64,000 nucleotides of DNA, taken from assembly GCF_005048155.1 (NCBI RefSeq), contig NZ_SUMB01000006.1, forward strand, positions 364,411-428,410, given 5' to 3'. The DNA is from Streptomyces piniterrae (GTDB taxonomy: Bacteria; Actinomycetota; Actinomycetes; Streptomycetales; Streptomycetaceae). Below, piece by piece: positions 42,427 through 50,884 of this stretch. The notes below the pieces were generated by a model that was not told the DNA's origin, ran no database searches, and saw only the letters and a list, made by a program, of their open reading frames with translations. Each line of letters begins with the position of its first letter. The stretch's first letter is position 1. The translations under genes were made by a program, and so were the position numbers.

Positions 42427-43428
42427 CTACGCGGCCGATTCGAACCCCGTGTCATGCGCCATCCGCTTCAGTTCGAGCAGCGCGTGCTTCTCGATCTGGC
42501 GGATCCGCTCGCGGGTCAGACCGTGCTGCTTGCCGACCTCGGTCAGCGTGCGCTCGCGGCCGTCCTCGATGCCGTACCGCGCCTTGATGATCGAGGCGGT
42601 GCGGTGGTCGAGGCGGTCGATCAGATCCTCCAGCTCCTCGCTGCGCAGCAGCGAGAGCACGGACTGCTCGGGCGAGGCAGCCGAGGTGTCCTCCAGCAGA
42701 TCGCCGAACTGGGTGTCGCCGTCGTCGTCCACCGACATGTTCAGACTGACCGGGTCGCGCGCCCAGTCCAGGACGTCGGTGACCCGCGCGGGCGTCGAGC
42801 CCAGCTCGCCGGCGACTTCCGCCGGCTCCGGGTCGCGGCCGTTCTCGCGGTTGAACTCGCGCTGCACCCGGCGGATACGGCCCAGCTCCTCCACGAGGTG
42901 CACGGGCAGCCGGATCGTGCGCGACTGGTCGGCGATGGAGCGGGTGATGGCCTGCCGGATCCACCACGTCGCATACGTGGAGAACTTGAAGCCCTTGGCG
43001 TAGTCGAACTTCTCCACGGCACGCACCAGACCGGCGTTGCCCTCCTGGATCAGATCCAGCAGGGGCAGCCCGGCGCGCGGGTAGCGGCGGGCGACCGCGA
43101 CGACCAGCCGCAGGTTGGAACGGATGAAGATGTCCTTCGCCTTGGCGCTCTGGGCGGCCAGCGCCTCGAGCTCCTCGCGGCTGGCACCTGCGGCATTGCC
43201 GTCGGTGACCTCGCCGTCCAGGATCTGCTGGGCATACACGCCCGCTTCGATGGTCTGGGACAGCTCGACCTCCCTGGCAGCGTCGAGCAGGGGTGTGCGC
43301 GCGATCTCGTCGAGGTACATGCCGACCAGGTCGCGGTCGGCGATCTCCCCGCCTACGGCGCGAACACTGCTGGCCCCGTCAGAACCGCTGCTGCTGGCCT
43401 GACGACGGGCGACGGCACGGGTTGCCAT
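42427..43428 (-). CDS. hrdD: RNA polymerase sigma factor, group 2 (HrdD)
   Basis: A 333-aa sigma-70 factor with region 1.2 (DLVGMYLDEIARTPLLDAA), region 2 (LRLVVAVARRYPRAGLPLLDLIQEGNAGLVRAVEKFDYAKGFKFSTYATWWIRQAI), region 3 and region 4.2 (TLTEVGKQHGLTRERIRQIEKHAL). It lacks the long N-terminal extension of HrdB. Length and the opening MATRAVARRQ match Streptomyces HrdD, a dispensable principal-like sigma that reads housekeeping-type promoters. AAAGGGAG precedes the ATG. HrdD also transcribes some antibiotic pathway activator genes in S. coelicolor. Confidence 0.93.
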   Translation of the reverse strand: MATRAVARRQASSSGSDGASSVRAVGGEIADRDLVGMYLDEIARTPLLDAAREVELSQTIEAGVYAQQILDGEVTDGNAAGASREELEALAAQSAKAKDIFIRSNLRLVVAVARRYPRAGLPLLDLIQEGNAGLVRAVEKFDYAKGFKFSTYATWWIRQAITRSIADQSRTIRLPVHLVEELGRIRRVQREFNRENGRDPEPAEVAGELGSTPARVTDVLDWARDPVSLNMSVDDDGDTQFGDLLEDTSAASPEQSVLSLLRSEELEDLIDRLDHRTASIIKARYGIEDGRERTLTEVGKQHGLTRERIRQIEKHALLELKRMAHDTGFESAA

Positions 43429-43618
43429 GCGTGTGCTCCCTTTGCGATGAGTCGGTCGCGGGACGGTGGAGCGGGCTGATGCGGTCTACCGGGATCCCGA
43501 TGATTGACCGAGCGGCCCGTCCGATGGAAACAACGGCTGGAATCCGGACAGAATTCCCATGCCGCGTCCCTATTTTTGTGATCATGCAGTACCCTGCTCC
43601 CTCACGGAGGGGTGCCGC

Positions 43619-44182
43619 ATGCCGCCTGAGCGGGGAGAAGTGCTGGTCAGAGCGGGCGTCGAAGCGGATCTCCCGGCCCTCGCGGAGCTCTACAATCACT
43701 ACGTCCGTGAGACGTCCATCACGTTCGACACGGAGCCCTTCACCCCCGAGCAGCGCCGCCCGTGGTTGCTCTCCCACCCAGAAGACGGCCCACACCGCCT
43801 TCTGGTTGCGCGGGACGCCCCGGCGAGGGCGGACGCGGCCGATGACGCACTCTTGCTCGGCTACGCGACCAGCAGCCCGTTCCGCCCGAAGGGCGCCTAC
43901 GCCACCTCCGTCGAGGTCACCGTCTACTGCGCCCCGCACGCCGGCGGCCGCGGCATCGGCACGCTGCTCTACGAGGCCCTCTTCGCGGCGCTGGCCAAGG
44001 AAGAAGTCCATCGCGCATACGCGGGGATCGCCCAGCCGAACGAGGCCTCGGCCCGTCTGCACGCCCGGTTCGGCTTCCGGCACATCGGGACGTTCACCGA
44101 GGTGGGCCGCAAGTTCGGCCGCTACTGGGACGTCGCCTGGTACCAGAAGGACCTGGACCGCAAGGACCTGGACCGCGACTGA
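43619..44182 (+). CDS. GNAT acetyltransferase, phosphinothricin/methionine-sulfoximine type
   Basis: A 187-aa GNAT enzyme: VRAGVEADLPALAELYNHYV at the start, TSITFDTEPFT (a Pat/Bar family mark), GGRGIGTLLYEALF as the acetyl-CoA pyrophosphate loop, and GIAQPNEASARLHARFGFRHIGTFTEVGRKFGRYWDVAW at the end. Related enzymes acetylate phosphinothricin, methionine sulfoximine or similar amines. ATG 43619 has GGAGGGG upstream. Divergent from hrdD. The C-terminus repeats KDLDR. Confidence 0.85.
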   Translation: MPPERGEVLVRAGVEADLPALAELYNHYVRETSITFDTEPFTPEQRRPWLLSHPEDGPHRLLVARDAPARADAADDALLLGYATSSPFRPKGAYATSVEVTVYCAPHAGGRGIGTLLYEALFAALAKEEVHRAYAGIAQPNEASARLHARFGFRHIGTFTEVGRKFGRYWDVAWYQKDLDRKDLDRD

Positions 44183-44320
44183 TCGCCGCCGCGGCGCGGC
44201 ACCCCGGGGCTTCCCCCCTCCTCCCCTGCCGTTCCCCGACTCCGTTGCCCACTGATCCAGTTGACGAGGGCAGCGGCCGGGTGTCGCCTGTACAGAAGGG
44301 GAAAGCGAGAGGAGCCCGTC

Positions 44321-44860
44321 ATGGCCGACCACGCTCAGGAACCCGACACGGGAGCCGCCCGTTCACACGGCGCCATCGAGCCGGAACACGGTGCGACGAG
44401 TGGCGAACTACCGGTGCGATCCCGGCCCGAGGCCGGACGTCGCATCCCGGCCAAGGTGGCGGCGCCGGTCATCGCGGCGCTCGGCTTCGGCTGCTACACG
44501 ATCTGGCTCGACCACACCAGCGGAGCCAAGGGCGCGCAGGCCGCACTGCTCGGGCTGATCGCGGCGGTGCTCTCCGGGGCGCTGGGGCTGCTGCTGGTGC
44601 ACTATCAGTCCACCATGATCACGGAGGTGAGGGCGCTGTCGTACGGCGCGCTCTTCGGCACCTCGATGGGCTGGCTCTACAGCCTCAGTGGACCGTCCGT
44701 CCTCAAGTCGGCGACCTGGGGCTTCGTCATGGCCGGCGTGATGTTCGCGGTCTCCCTGTACATCTTCCGCGCCAGGCGGGTCGAGGAACCGCACGGCCTG
44801 CACCGGCCCCGCACGGCCCACCGTCTGCGCGGAGCGCACCACCCGCACGGGGCGCACTGA
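44321..44860 (+). CDS. Hypothetical membrane protein, four helices
   Basis: A 179-aa protein not assigned to a family. Residues 1-40 are polar and acidic. Then come four hydrophobic segments (about 46-62, 74-93, 104-120 and 130-150) with a KGAQAALLGLIAAVLSGALGLLLVHYQ core. The tail is rich in His and Arg (HRPRTAHRLRGAHHPHGAH). Ribosome site AGAGGAG precedes the ATG. It stands alone between the acetyltransferase and the SoxR-box gene. Confidence 0.65.
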   Translation: MADHAQEPDTGAARSHGAIEPEHGATSGELPVRSRPEAGRRIPAKVAAPVIAALGFGCYTIWLDHTSGAKGAQAALLGLIAAVLSGALGLLLVHYQSTMITEVRALSYGALFGTSMGWLYSLSGPSVLKSATWGFVMAGVMFAVSLYIFRARRVEEPHGLHRPRTAHRLRGAHHPHGAH

Positions 44861-44902
44861 CCTGGCCGCCCCGCACGGGTTTGCCGAGCCGACCACACGG
44901 GC

Positions 44903-44933
44903 TTGACCTCAAGTGCAATTGAGGTCCTAGCGT
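44903..44933 (+). promoter_or_regulatory. SoxR/MerR-type promoter with perfect operator
   Basis: GACCTCAA-gtgcaa-TTGAGGTC (44905-44926) is a perfect 8-bp inverted repeat closely matching the SoxR box (CCTCAAG...CTTGAGG). It lies inside a promoter with -35 TTGACC (44903-44908) and -10 TAGCGT (44928-44933), 19-bp spacer. The long spacer is the hallmark of MerR-family activated promoters. It drives the PPOX gene at 44941. Confidence 0.85.
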
Positions 44934-44940
44934 GATCGAT

Positions 44941-45405
44941 ATGGCTTCCGCATCCACCTCCACCACATCCGCCTCCGCTTCGGCGTCGAAGGTCTTCACG
45001 CCGACGGAACGCGCCTATCTCGCCGGCCAGCCGCTGGCCCGGCTGGCGACCACCGGGCCGGACGGCGGGCCGCAGGTGCGCCCGGTCGGCTTCGTACTGA
45101 ACGACGACGACACGATCGACATCGGCGGGCCCGCGCTGAGCCGCAGTCAGAAGTACCGCAACGCCCAGGCCCGCCCCCAAGTCGCCCTGGTCATCGACGA
45201 CATGGCGCCGGCCGACGATCCGATCGCGGCCGGCTGGGGCCGTGGCGTGGAGATCCGCGGCCACGCCGAAGTCCTCACCCTCGACGCGCCTCCCATGGCG
45301 CCCGAGTTCTTCAGCAACGACGTGATCCGCGTCCACCCGCGCCGCGTCATCAGCTGGCACCTCGAACCGGACGCCGGCCGCGCCCAGGCCCGTGACGTCG
45401 ACTGA
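44941..45405 (+). CDS. PPOX-class (F420- or FMN-dependent) oxidoreductase, SoxR-box gene
   Basis: A 154-aa split-barrel protein of the pyridoxamine-phosphate-oxidase-like superfamily: FTPTERAYLAGQPLARLATTGPDGGPQVRPVGF at the start, RNAQARPQVALVIDD in the middle and RVISWHLEPDAG near the end. Many actinobacterial members use F420H2. ATG 44941 lies just 7 nt past the -10 hexamer, so the transcript is nearly leaderless (GTG 44932 would fall within it). Control by a SoxR/MerR sensor suggests induction by redox-active compounds such as quinones. Confidence 0.82.
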   Translation: MASASTSTTSASASASKVFTPTERAYLAGQPLARLATTGPDGGPQVRPVGFVLNDDDTIDIGGPALSRSQKYRNAQARPQVALVIDDMAPADDPIAAGWGRGVEIRGHAEVLTLDAPPMAPEFFSNDVIRVHPRRVISWHLEPDAGRAQARDVD

Positions 45406-45420
45406 GCGCCGCCCCACCGC

Positions 45421-46059
45421 TCACCCGACCTCCGGCGGTGAGTCGTCGCCCTTCCGCCGGACGGTGCGCAGCGGTCTGCCCGGCCGCCAGCTCTCCAGCA
45501 CGATGTACGGATCCTCCAGGGACGTCCGCACCAGCTCCGTCAGCTCCGTCCGGAAGAGGTGGAACGGCTCCGGCGGCTTCACCTCCGCCGCATAGCGCGC
45601 GACCACCTCGGGGTCGGTCACTTCGAAGGCCAGCCCGGACACCCGGACGTCGCCGTCCGCCATGTCGGCGCCGGGCCCTGGGTTGGCGTGCAGCGCGAAG
45701 CGCGGGTCGCGCCGCAGGTCCAGCGCCTTGTACGAGCCCGGCATCATGCCCAGCCACAGCTCGCCGTAACGGAAGTCCGCCTCCAGGCCGGACAGCCGTG
45801 GCGCACCGTCCTTGCGGAGGGTGGCCAGGACATGGTGTTGGTACGCCCCGAAACGCTCCCGCACCCGCCCGGCGAACTCCGGCACCGCCGCCTCGACCGC
45901 GGACCAGCACATCCCCGCACTCACATCGCCGTTCCCCCTACCTTCGCCATTTGCCTTCCCCCTGCCATCGCTCGTTCCGCTGTCCTCGTGCCTTCCGCTG
46001 TCCTGGTGCTTTCCGCTGTCCTGTCCGCCCGCGCTTCCGCCGGTGTTCTCACGCGTCAT
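45421..46059 (-). CDS. PPOX-class split-barrel protein
   Basis: A 212-aa protein; residues 1-48 are low complexity (repeated G-K/R-H-x-DSG words). The split-barrel flavin-binding domain follows: FGAYQHHVLATLRKDGAPRLSGLEADFRYGELWLGMMPGSYKALDLRRDPRFALHANPG. The C-terminal part has FRTELTELVRTS. GGAGGG precedes ATG 46059. It converges with the SoxR-box gene, leaving only 15 bp between stops. Probable FMN- or F420-binding enzyme; substrate unknown. Confidence 0.8.
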   Translation of the reverse strand: MTRENTGGSAGGQDSGKHQDSGRHEDSGTSDGRGKANGEGRGNGDVSAGMCWSAVEAAVPEFAGRVRERFGAYQHHVLATLRKDGAPRLSGLEADFRYGELWLGMMPGSYKALDLRRDPRFALHANPGPGADMADGDVRVSGLAFEVTDPEVVARYAAEVKPPEPFHLFRTELTELVRTSLEDPYIVLESWRPGRPLRTVRRKGDDSPPEVG

Positions 46060-46162
46060 ACGCTCACCCTCCCCTCAATACCCGACACCCACTGTCCGGT
46101 TTTCTGCCGGGTTTCCGCCGGCCGGCCACCCGCCACCGGTCACAGGCCACGGGCCACGGGCT

Positions 46163-46588
46163 TCAGCGGGACGGCCCGAGATCCGCCGCGTTCCACCGCT
46201 CGGGGCGCATCCGTACGGCGATCAGTTCCTCGCCGCGCGCGAGCGCGTCGTCGGCGTACTGAGCCACCTTCGCCGCGGGCAGATAGCGGCTCGCCACCTC
46301 CCTGACCAGCTCAGGAGTCACCTCGACGAACGCGGCCGGGCCCTCGACGGCGGCATAGCGGTAGGTCGGCGACGTGCTCTGCACCGTCAGGGTGAAGCGG
46401 CCCGTCCGCTCGATCAACCGGGCCTTGCGCGACGTACGGCCCGTGAAGAGCACCACGTCACCACCCGGCCGGTAGGCGTACCAGACCGGCGCGGTCACCG
46501 GCCCCCGCTCGCTGCCCGCCGCGACGGACAGCACCGCGACCAGCGGCTCCGCGAGAAACCGCTCACGCTCTTCCACGGACAGCACCAT
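46163..46588 (-). CDS. PPOX-class (F420/FMN) protein
   Basis: A 141-aa split-barrel protein: ERERFLAEPLVAVLSVAAGSERGPVTAPVWYAYRPGGDVVLFTGRTSRKARLIERTGRFTLTVQ, the core of the pyridoxamine-phosphate-oxidase-like fold, then a short helix bundle. GAGGAG precedes ATG 46588. Third split-barrel gene within 1.7 kb. It may be cotranscribed with the gene at 45421. Confidence 0.82.
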   Translation of the reverse strand: MVLSVEERERFLAEPLVAVLSVAAGSERGPVTAPVWYAYRPGGDVVLFTGRTSRKARLIERTGRFTLTVQSTSPTYRYAAVEGPAAFVEVTPELVREVASRYLPAAKVAQYADDALARGEELIAVRMRPERWNAADLGPSR

Positions 46589-47020
46589 CGATCGAACACT
46601 CCTCGTGCGGCAGTGAGGTCATTCCCCACGCTCACACAAGGCGCCCCGTACCGCCCGCGAGGATCCGCACGAAAACCCTCCCGGGCCCGCCGGCCCCCTC
46701 CCGAAAGATCGGTATTCGGGTCCCCCAACCGGCCGCGGCCCCAGCCACCTCCGGCACCCCCTCCAGCACCCCCTCCCTCACCTTTCCGGCCGACTCCGAA
46801 CCCCCGGCCCGGACCCACCACCCCGGCCACCCGGCCGGCGCTCCCCACCGCCCCACGTTCATCGCCCCCGTCCGCCAACTCCCCCGTAACGACCCACCAC
46901 TTCAGCGTGCCACCCACCACTGACAATGCCGCCCGCACCGCTCCCACCTGCGGCCTTACGACCACCGGCGTAGGGCCGCAGCCCGTTACGCCGCGCCGCC
47001 CGCCGTCCTAGCCTTCGGCC
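46589..47020. other. 432-bp intergenic region, no gene seen
   Basis: Divergent gap between the PPOX gene and the questin-oxidase homolog. C-rich stretches (repeated caCCCCCTCC words) around 46758-46785. A TAGCCT at 47009-47014 could be the -10 of a leaderless transcript starting at 47021. No conserved ORF. Confidence 0.6.
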
Positions 47021-48073
47021 ATGGATACGACGAGCGGCACACTCGACGAGGCCCTGGAGCGCCTGCACACCACCGGCCCCGAGTTCCACGGTTACCTGAG
47101 CAATCACGGCCCGATGGCCGTCGAGGCGCTGGTCCGGCACGGCCAGGACCGCACCGTCCACAACTGGGTCGACCGGTACGTCGGCAAGCTGGAGGGCGTA
47201 CCGAGCGCGCAGTCCCCCGTCACCGACGCCAACTGGCAGCAGGCGCTGGGCGATCCCCGCCGCGTCACCGACTGGACCACGTATATGACGCGCCAGGTCG
47301 CGGAACGCCCCTGGCGCGAGGTGCTCGCCGAGTGGTGGCCGCGGCTGCTGCCCGGCATCGCGGGCGCCGCGACCCACCCCGTCATCCGCGTCGGCCACGC
47401 CGTACGCACACTCCTGGAGCAGGGCGAAGAGGAGCCGCGCAGCGCCGAGTTGGCGCACGCGCTCGGCTACTGGGCGGCCCGCCACACCACCCTGCCGGTG
47501 ACCGTCCGGCCCACCGGAACCGCCTCTCCCGCCGATGCGCTGGCCGCCCTGCCGCGCGTCGCCGACCAGCGCGTGGCCCCTTTGGACGGACTGGCCCAGC
47601 TCCCCAAAACGGAGGGCTGGCTGGCGGCCGCCGAGGCCGTGAACGCCCCGCAGACCCCGGACGCCGCCCGCGATGAGCTGGCCGCGCTCGTACGGGCCGC
47701 CACCCACCGCTATCTCGACTATGGCCACGGCTCCGAGGTGCTGCTCGTACACGCCGCCACCGCCCCGAACGCGGTACTGCGCACCCTGCCGGCCCTCCCG
47801 GCCGAGCTCTGGGCGCCCTCGCTCGACGCGGCGTGGGCGGCGAGCGCCGCGCTCACCTCCGTCTACTCGGCGGACGAGCCGCTGCCGCCGTTGCAGACCG
47901 GGAGGGTGACCCCGGAAGAGGTCTTCGAGCGGGCCACCGCACACGGTGACGAGCATGCGATCAAGTTCACCGACACGGCACTGGACGTGGCCTCCTGGGC
48001 CCCGGCCGGCGACGAGCGCGCCTTGGCGGCGGCGCTTCGCTCCCAGGAGCTGATCCGCTGCGCTCGGCTTTAG
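47021..48073 (+). CDS. Questin oxidase family protein (DUF4243)
   Basis: A 350-aa alpha-helical protein. Family marks: PEFHGYLSNHGPMAVEAL (about 16-33), WVDRYVGKLE, DWTTYMTRQVAERPWREVLAEWWPRLLPGIAGAATHPVIRVGHAV (about 87-130) and, later, KFTDTALD with a His upstream. The fungal namesakes cleave an anthraquinone ring by Baeyer-Villiger-type oxidation; bacterial members are uncharacterised. No ribosome site, so probably leaderless. The last residues (RCARL) and the stop come from the edge of the right inverted-repeat copy, as with fruA. It lies 38 kb from the PKS genes, so a cluster role is speculative. Confidence 0.82.
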   Translation: MDTTSGTLDEALERLHTTGPEFHGYLSNHGPMAVEALVRHGQDRTVHNWVDRYVGKLEGVPSAQSPVTDANWQQALGDPRRVTDWTTYMTRQVAERPWREVLAEWWPRLLPGIAGAATHPVIRVGHAVRTLLEQGEEEPRSAELAHALGYWAARHTTLPVTVRPTGTASPADALAALPRVADQRVAPLDGLAQLPKTEGWLAAAEAVNAPQTPDAARDELAALVRAATHRYLDYGHGSEVLLVHAATAPNAVLRTLPALPAELWAPSLDAAWAASAALTSVYSADEPLPPLQTGRVTPEEVFERATAHGDEHAIKFTDTALDVASWAPAGDERALAAALRSQELIRCARL

Positions 48074-48835
48074 CCGGCTTGGTTGCTCGCCGTTGTCGCC
48101 TGTCGCGGCGTGGGGGTGTCGCGCCGTTGCGCGGTCCGCTGCGCTTTGCCTGGGTCGCGTCTTTGGCTGTCCCGCTGTGGGGGTTTGTCGCCGTTGCGCC
48201 TGCGGCGGGCGGGGTCGCTGCGCGGGGCTGTTGGGTGCGGTGACGGGCCGCACGACTCCGTCCCGCGGCCCGTCCCCTCCCGTTGGGGTGGGGACGGATG
48301 AGGTGGCTGGTGCGTGGGGGTGCGTTGCCGGGTGCGGGTCGCCTGCGAGGCGCCTGCGGCGGGCGGGGCCGGTGGACTGGTCGCTGCGTTGCCGGGTGCG
48401 CGTGCACGAGTCCGTTGCCCCGGTCCCGCCCCTTCCCGAAACCGGGGCCAGGCCCCGGACCCCGAAACCGGGGCGAGGCCCCGGGCCCCCGAGGGGTCCG
48501 CTGAGGGACCACCGGCGGATCCGACCACCGGCCACGGCTCTCGGCCCACAGGCCGCAGCCGACGGCGTACGGCAAGGCGCACCATCTCCCACCACCCACC
48601 CACGGGAGGGGCCGGAACTCATGACGGAGTCCTGAGTTCCGGCACCGCAGCCGAAAAGCCCCGCGCAGCGGCAACAGCACACACCAACCACAACGGCGGG
48701 ACAGCCGAAAACGGCGGGAACCAAGACGGCCCAGGCCAAGCGCAGCGAACCCGCAACGGCGGCAAACCCCCACGGCGGGACAGCCGAAAACGGCGGGCAC
48801 CAAACCGGCTCAGGCCAAGTGCAACGAAGGAGTGA
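48055..48835 (-). repeat. Long repeat element, right copy (inverted)
   Basis: Reverse complement of the element at 37607-38352, with a nearly identical ~510-bp core (48195-48705). The edges again carry the CGCTGCGCTcGGCtttAGCCGG and GAGCCGGTTTGGTGCCCGCCG words. It occupies the gap between the questin-oxidase homolog and the peptidoglycan-binding protein. No gene is seen in it. Confidence 0.85.
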
Positions 48836-48949
48836 ACTCCGGCTGCCCGCGCATGGGGAACCCTGCCGCGCGCCAGGCTCTTTGCGCGGCGCACCGCGCC
48901 ACGCGTATCCGAGGATTCGATATGCGTCACCGAGGGAGGGATTGGATTC

Positions 48950-49318
48950 ATGCTCTCGCGTCAACGCACCACGGCAGCGGCGGGCACCGCGCTCGCCGGG
49001 CTGCTGCTCGCAGCCGCGCCCGCCGTCGCCCACTCCGCGGCACCAACGGCCGCTCCGTCCAGTGCCGTCGTCCAGTCGATGAGGGGCTACTGCGGCTACT
49101 ACGACTTCAGCAAGACGACCCGGCGCGGTGATGTCGGCAACCGGGTCAAGGAGGTTCAGTGCATCATCAACGGGTGGGCCGGAGGCGAGGTGCTTGATGT
49201 CGACGGGGAATTCGGCCCGCGCACCGCGTCATGGGTGGTGGACTTCCAGGAGATGAACGGCCTCCGAGGGGACGGCGTCGTCGGTCCGGAGACCTGGGCC
49301 GCCCTGCGCTCCCTCTGA
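48950..49318 (+). CDS. Secreted peptidoglycan-binding domain protein
   Basis: A 122-aa protein with an N-terminal signal peptide (MLSRQRTTAAAGTALAGLLLAAAPAVAHSA; cleavage near residue 28). A PG_binding_1 domain follows (about 58-120): GDVGNRVKEVQCIIN...VDGEFGPRTASWVVDFQEMNGLRGDGVVGPETWAAL. It has no catalytic domain, so it probably binds cell wall or modulates a hydrolase. GAGGGAGG precedes the ATG. A terminator is shared with the convergent L,D-transpeptidase. Confidence 0.88.
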   Translation: MLSRQRTTAAAGTALAGLLLAAAPAVAHSAAPTAAPSSAVVQSMRGYCGYYDFSKTTRRGDVGNRVKEVQCIINGWAGGEVLDVDGEFGPRTASWVVDFQEMNGLRGDGVVGPETWAALRSL

Positions 49319-49360
49319 TCCCGGTCGCGCGCACCCCATCGCTGAACGACACCGCTGAAC

Positions 49361-49405
49361 GACGTCGCCCTCCCCGGCTCCGAAAGGGCCGAGGAGGGCG
49401 ATGTC
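49361..49405. terminator. Bidirectional terminator
   Basis: GACGTCGCCCTCC (49361-49373) pairs with GGAGGGCGATGTC (49393-49405), with one wobble/mismatch, and an inner CGGC/GCCG. It separates the convergent peptidoglycan-binding and L,D-transpeptidase genes. Confidence 0.75.
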
Positions 49406-49453
49406 ATGTCGGTAGCGGGGACCTGCCCCGCCGTGTTCGTCGGCGGCCGGGCG

Positions 49454-50803
49454 TCAGGCCGCGCTGCCGTTCTGCCACTCCGCCCAGGACAGGTTCCAGC
49501 CGTTGAGGCCGTTGTCCGGCTTGATGGTCTCGTCCTTCGAGTTCTTCACGACGACGACATCGCCGATCAGCGAGTTCTGGAAGAACCACTTGCCGGGGGT
49601 GTCGCCACCGCCGCCCTTGGCGTCCTTCAGGCCGACGCAGCCGTGGCTGGTGCCGGCGCGGCCGAAGATCGACGGGTCGCCCCAGTAGTTGCCGTGGATG
49701 AAGGTGCCGGAGGAGGAGAGGCGCATGGCGTGCGGGACGTCCTTGATGTCGTACTCGCCCTTGCCGTCTTCCTTGGTGAAGCCGACGGTCGAGCCGTCCA
49801 TCCGGGTCTGCTCGAACTTCTCCGAGATCACCATCTGGCCGTTGTAGGTGGGGTTCTCGGGGCTGCCGCCGGAGATCGGGATGGTCTTGAAGGTCTTGCC
49901 GTCCCTCTTGACCGTCATGGTCTGGGTGTCCATGTCGACCGTGGAGACCTGCGAGCGGCCGATCGTGAAGGACACCGTCTTGGACTGCACACCGGTGATG
50001 CCCTCGCCGCCCTTCACCCCCTCCAGGTCGATGTTCATGGTGACCTTGGAGCCGGCCTTCCAGTAGTCCTCCGGCCGGAAGTCCAGACGCTGGGTGCCGA
50101 ACCAGTGGCCGACCACCTGCTGACCACTGCTGGACGTCACCTTGATGTGGGACTGGACGTCCTTCTTGTTGGTGATCGCCTTGTCGAAGGTGAAGGACAC
50201 CGGCATGCCGACGCCGACGGTCTTGCCGTTGTCGGGGGTGTAGCTGCCGATGAAGCTGTTGGCCGACGAGACGGTGGTGAAGGTCGCGTTCTCGGTGGCC
50301 GAACGGCCCTTGGCGTCCTTGGCATTCGCGACGATCTTGTACTTGGTGCCGCGCTCCAGCTGGACGCCCGGCTTCCAGGAGGAGCCGTCCGCCGATATGG
50401 CGCCCGCCACGACCGCGCCGGTGTCGGCCACGGTGAGCTTCACGTCGGTCAACTTGCCGCCGGTGACCTTCACCCCGGTGTCGTTGATGCTGGCGTTGGT
50501 GGCGCCGTCCTTCGCCGAGACCTTGATCTTCGCCTTGGACGCGTCCTTGGCGGCCGCGGCATCCGCTCCGGCCTGGCCGTTCTTGTCGTCGCCGCCATGG
50601 CCGCCGGCCTCGGCGTCGCCGCCGCAGGCGGACAGGGCCAGCGCACCCGCGGCGAGCAGCGCGGTCGCGGCCAGTGTGCGGCGCATCCGGCGGGCGCGGC
50701 GCGGGCTGCCCGGCTCCTGCTGCCCGGGAAGCTGGAGCAGCTGGTGAGGGGTGCGGGACGGGGTGGGCGCGGGCTTGTCCGGCGATGTCACGAGCTGCTC
50801 CAT
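49454..50803 (-). CDS. L,D-transpeptidase lipoprotein (Ig-like + YkuD)
   Basis: About 449 aa. A lipobox LSACGG follows a hydrophobic stretch (LAATALLAAGALAL), so the protein is lipidated on the outer membrane face after an unusually long N-region. Two Ig-like domains (about 85-290) precede the YkuD catalytic domain (about 300-430), with IHGNYW and the active site TSHGCVGLKDA. It makes 3-3 peptidoglycan crosslinks. The start at 50803 lacks a ribosome site; a start at 50683 (MRRTLAATALL) would give a normal signal peptide and may be correct. Confidence 0.92.
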   Translation of the reverse strand: MEQLVTSPDKPAPTPSRTPHQLLQLPGQQEPGSPRRARRMRRTLAATALLAAGALALSACGGDAEAGGHGGDDKNGQAGADAAAAKDASKAKIKVSAKDGATNASINDTGVKVTGGKLTDVKLTVADTGAVVAGAISADGSSWKPGVQLERGTKYKIVANAKDAKGRSATENATFTTVSSANSFIGSYTPDNGKTVGVGMPVSFTFDKAITNKKDVQSHIKVTSSSGQQVVGHWFGTQRLDFRPEDYWKAGSKVTMNIDLEGVKGGEGITGVQSKTVSFTIGRSQVSTVDMDTQTMTVKRDGKTFKTIPISGGSPENPTYNGQMVISEKFEQTRMDGSTVGFTKEDGKGEYDIKDVPHAMRLSSSGTFIHGNYWGDPSIFGRAGTSHGCVGLKDAKGGGGDTPGKWFFQNSLIGDVVVVKNSKDETIKPDNGLNGWNLSWAEWQNGSAA

Positions 50804-50884
50804 ACAGGGGTGTTGTGATTCCGTGCTGGTAAACAGCACCTACAGGCAAATTTGGTTGCGGACCCGACTCGGTTGTGACGAAGG

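Noticed and set aside
46495..46965. 156-aa minus ORF upstream of the PPOX gene
   Set aside because: Gly-rich low-complexity sequence overlapping the PPOX start in another frame, with no ribosome site or motif.
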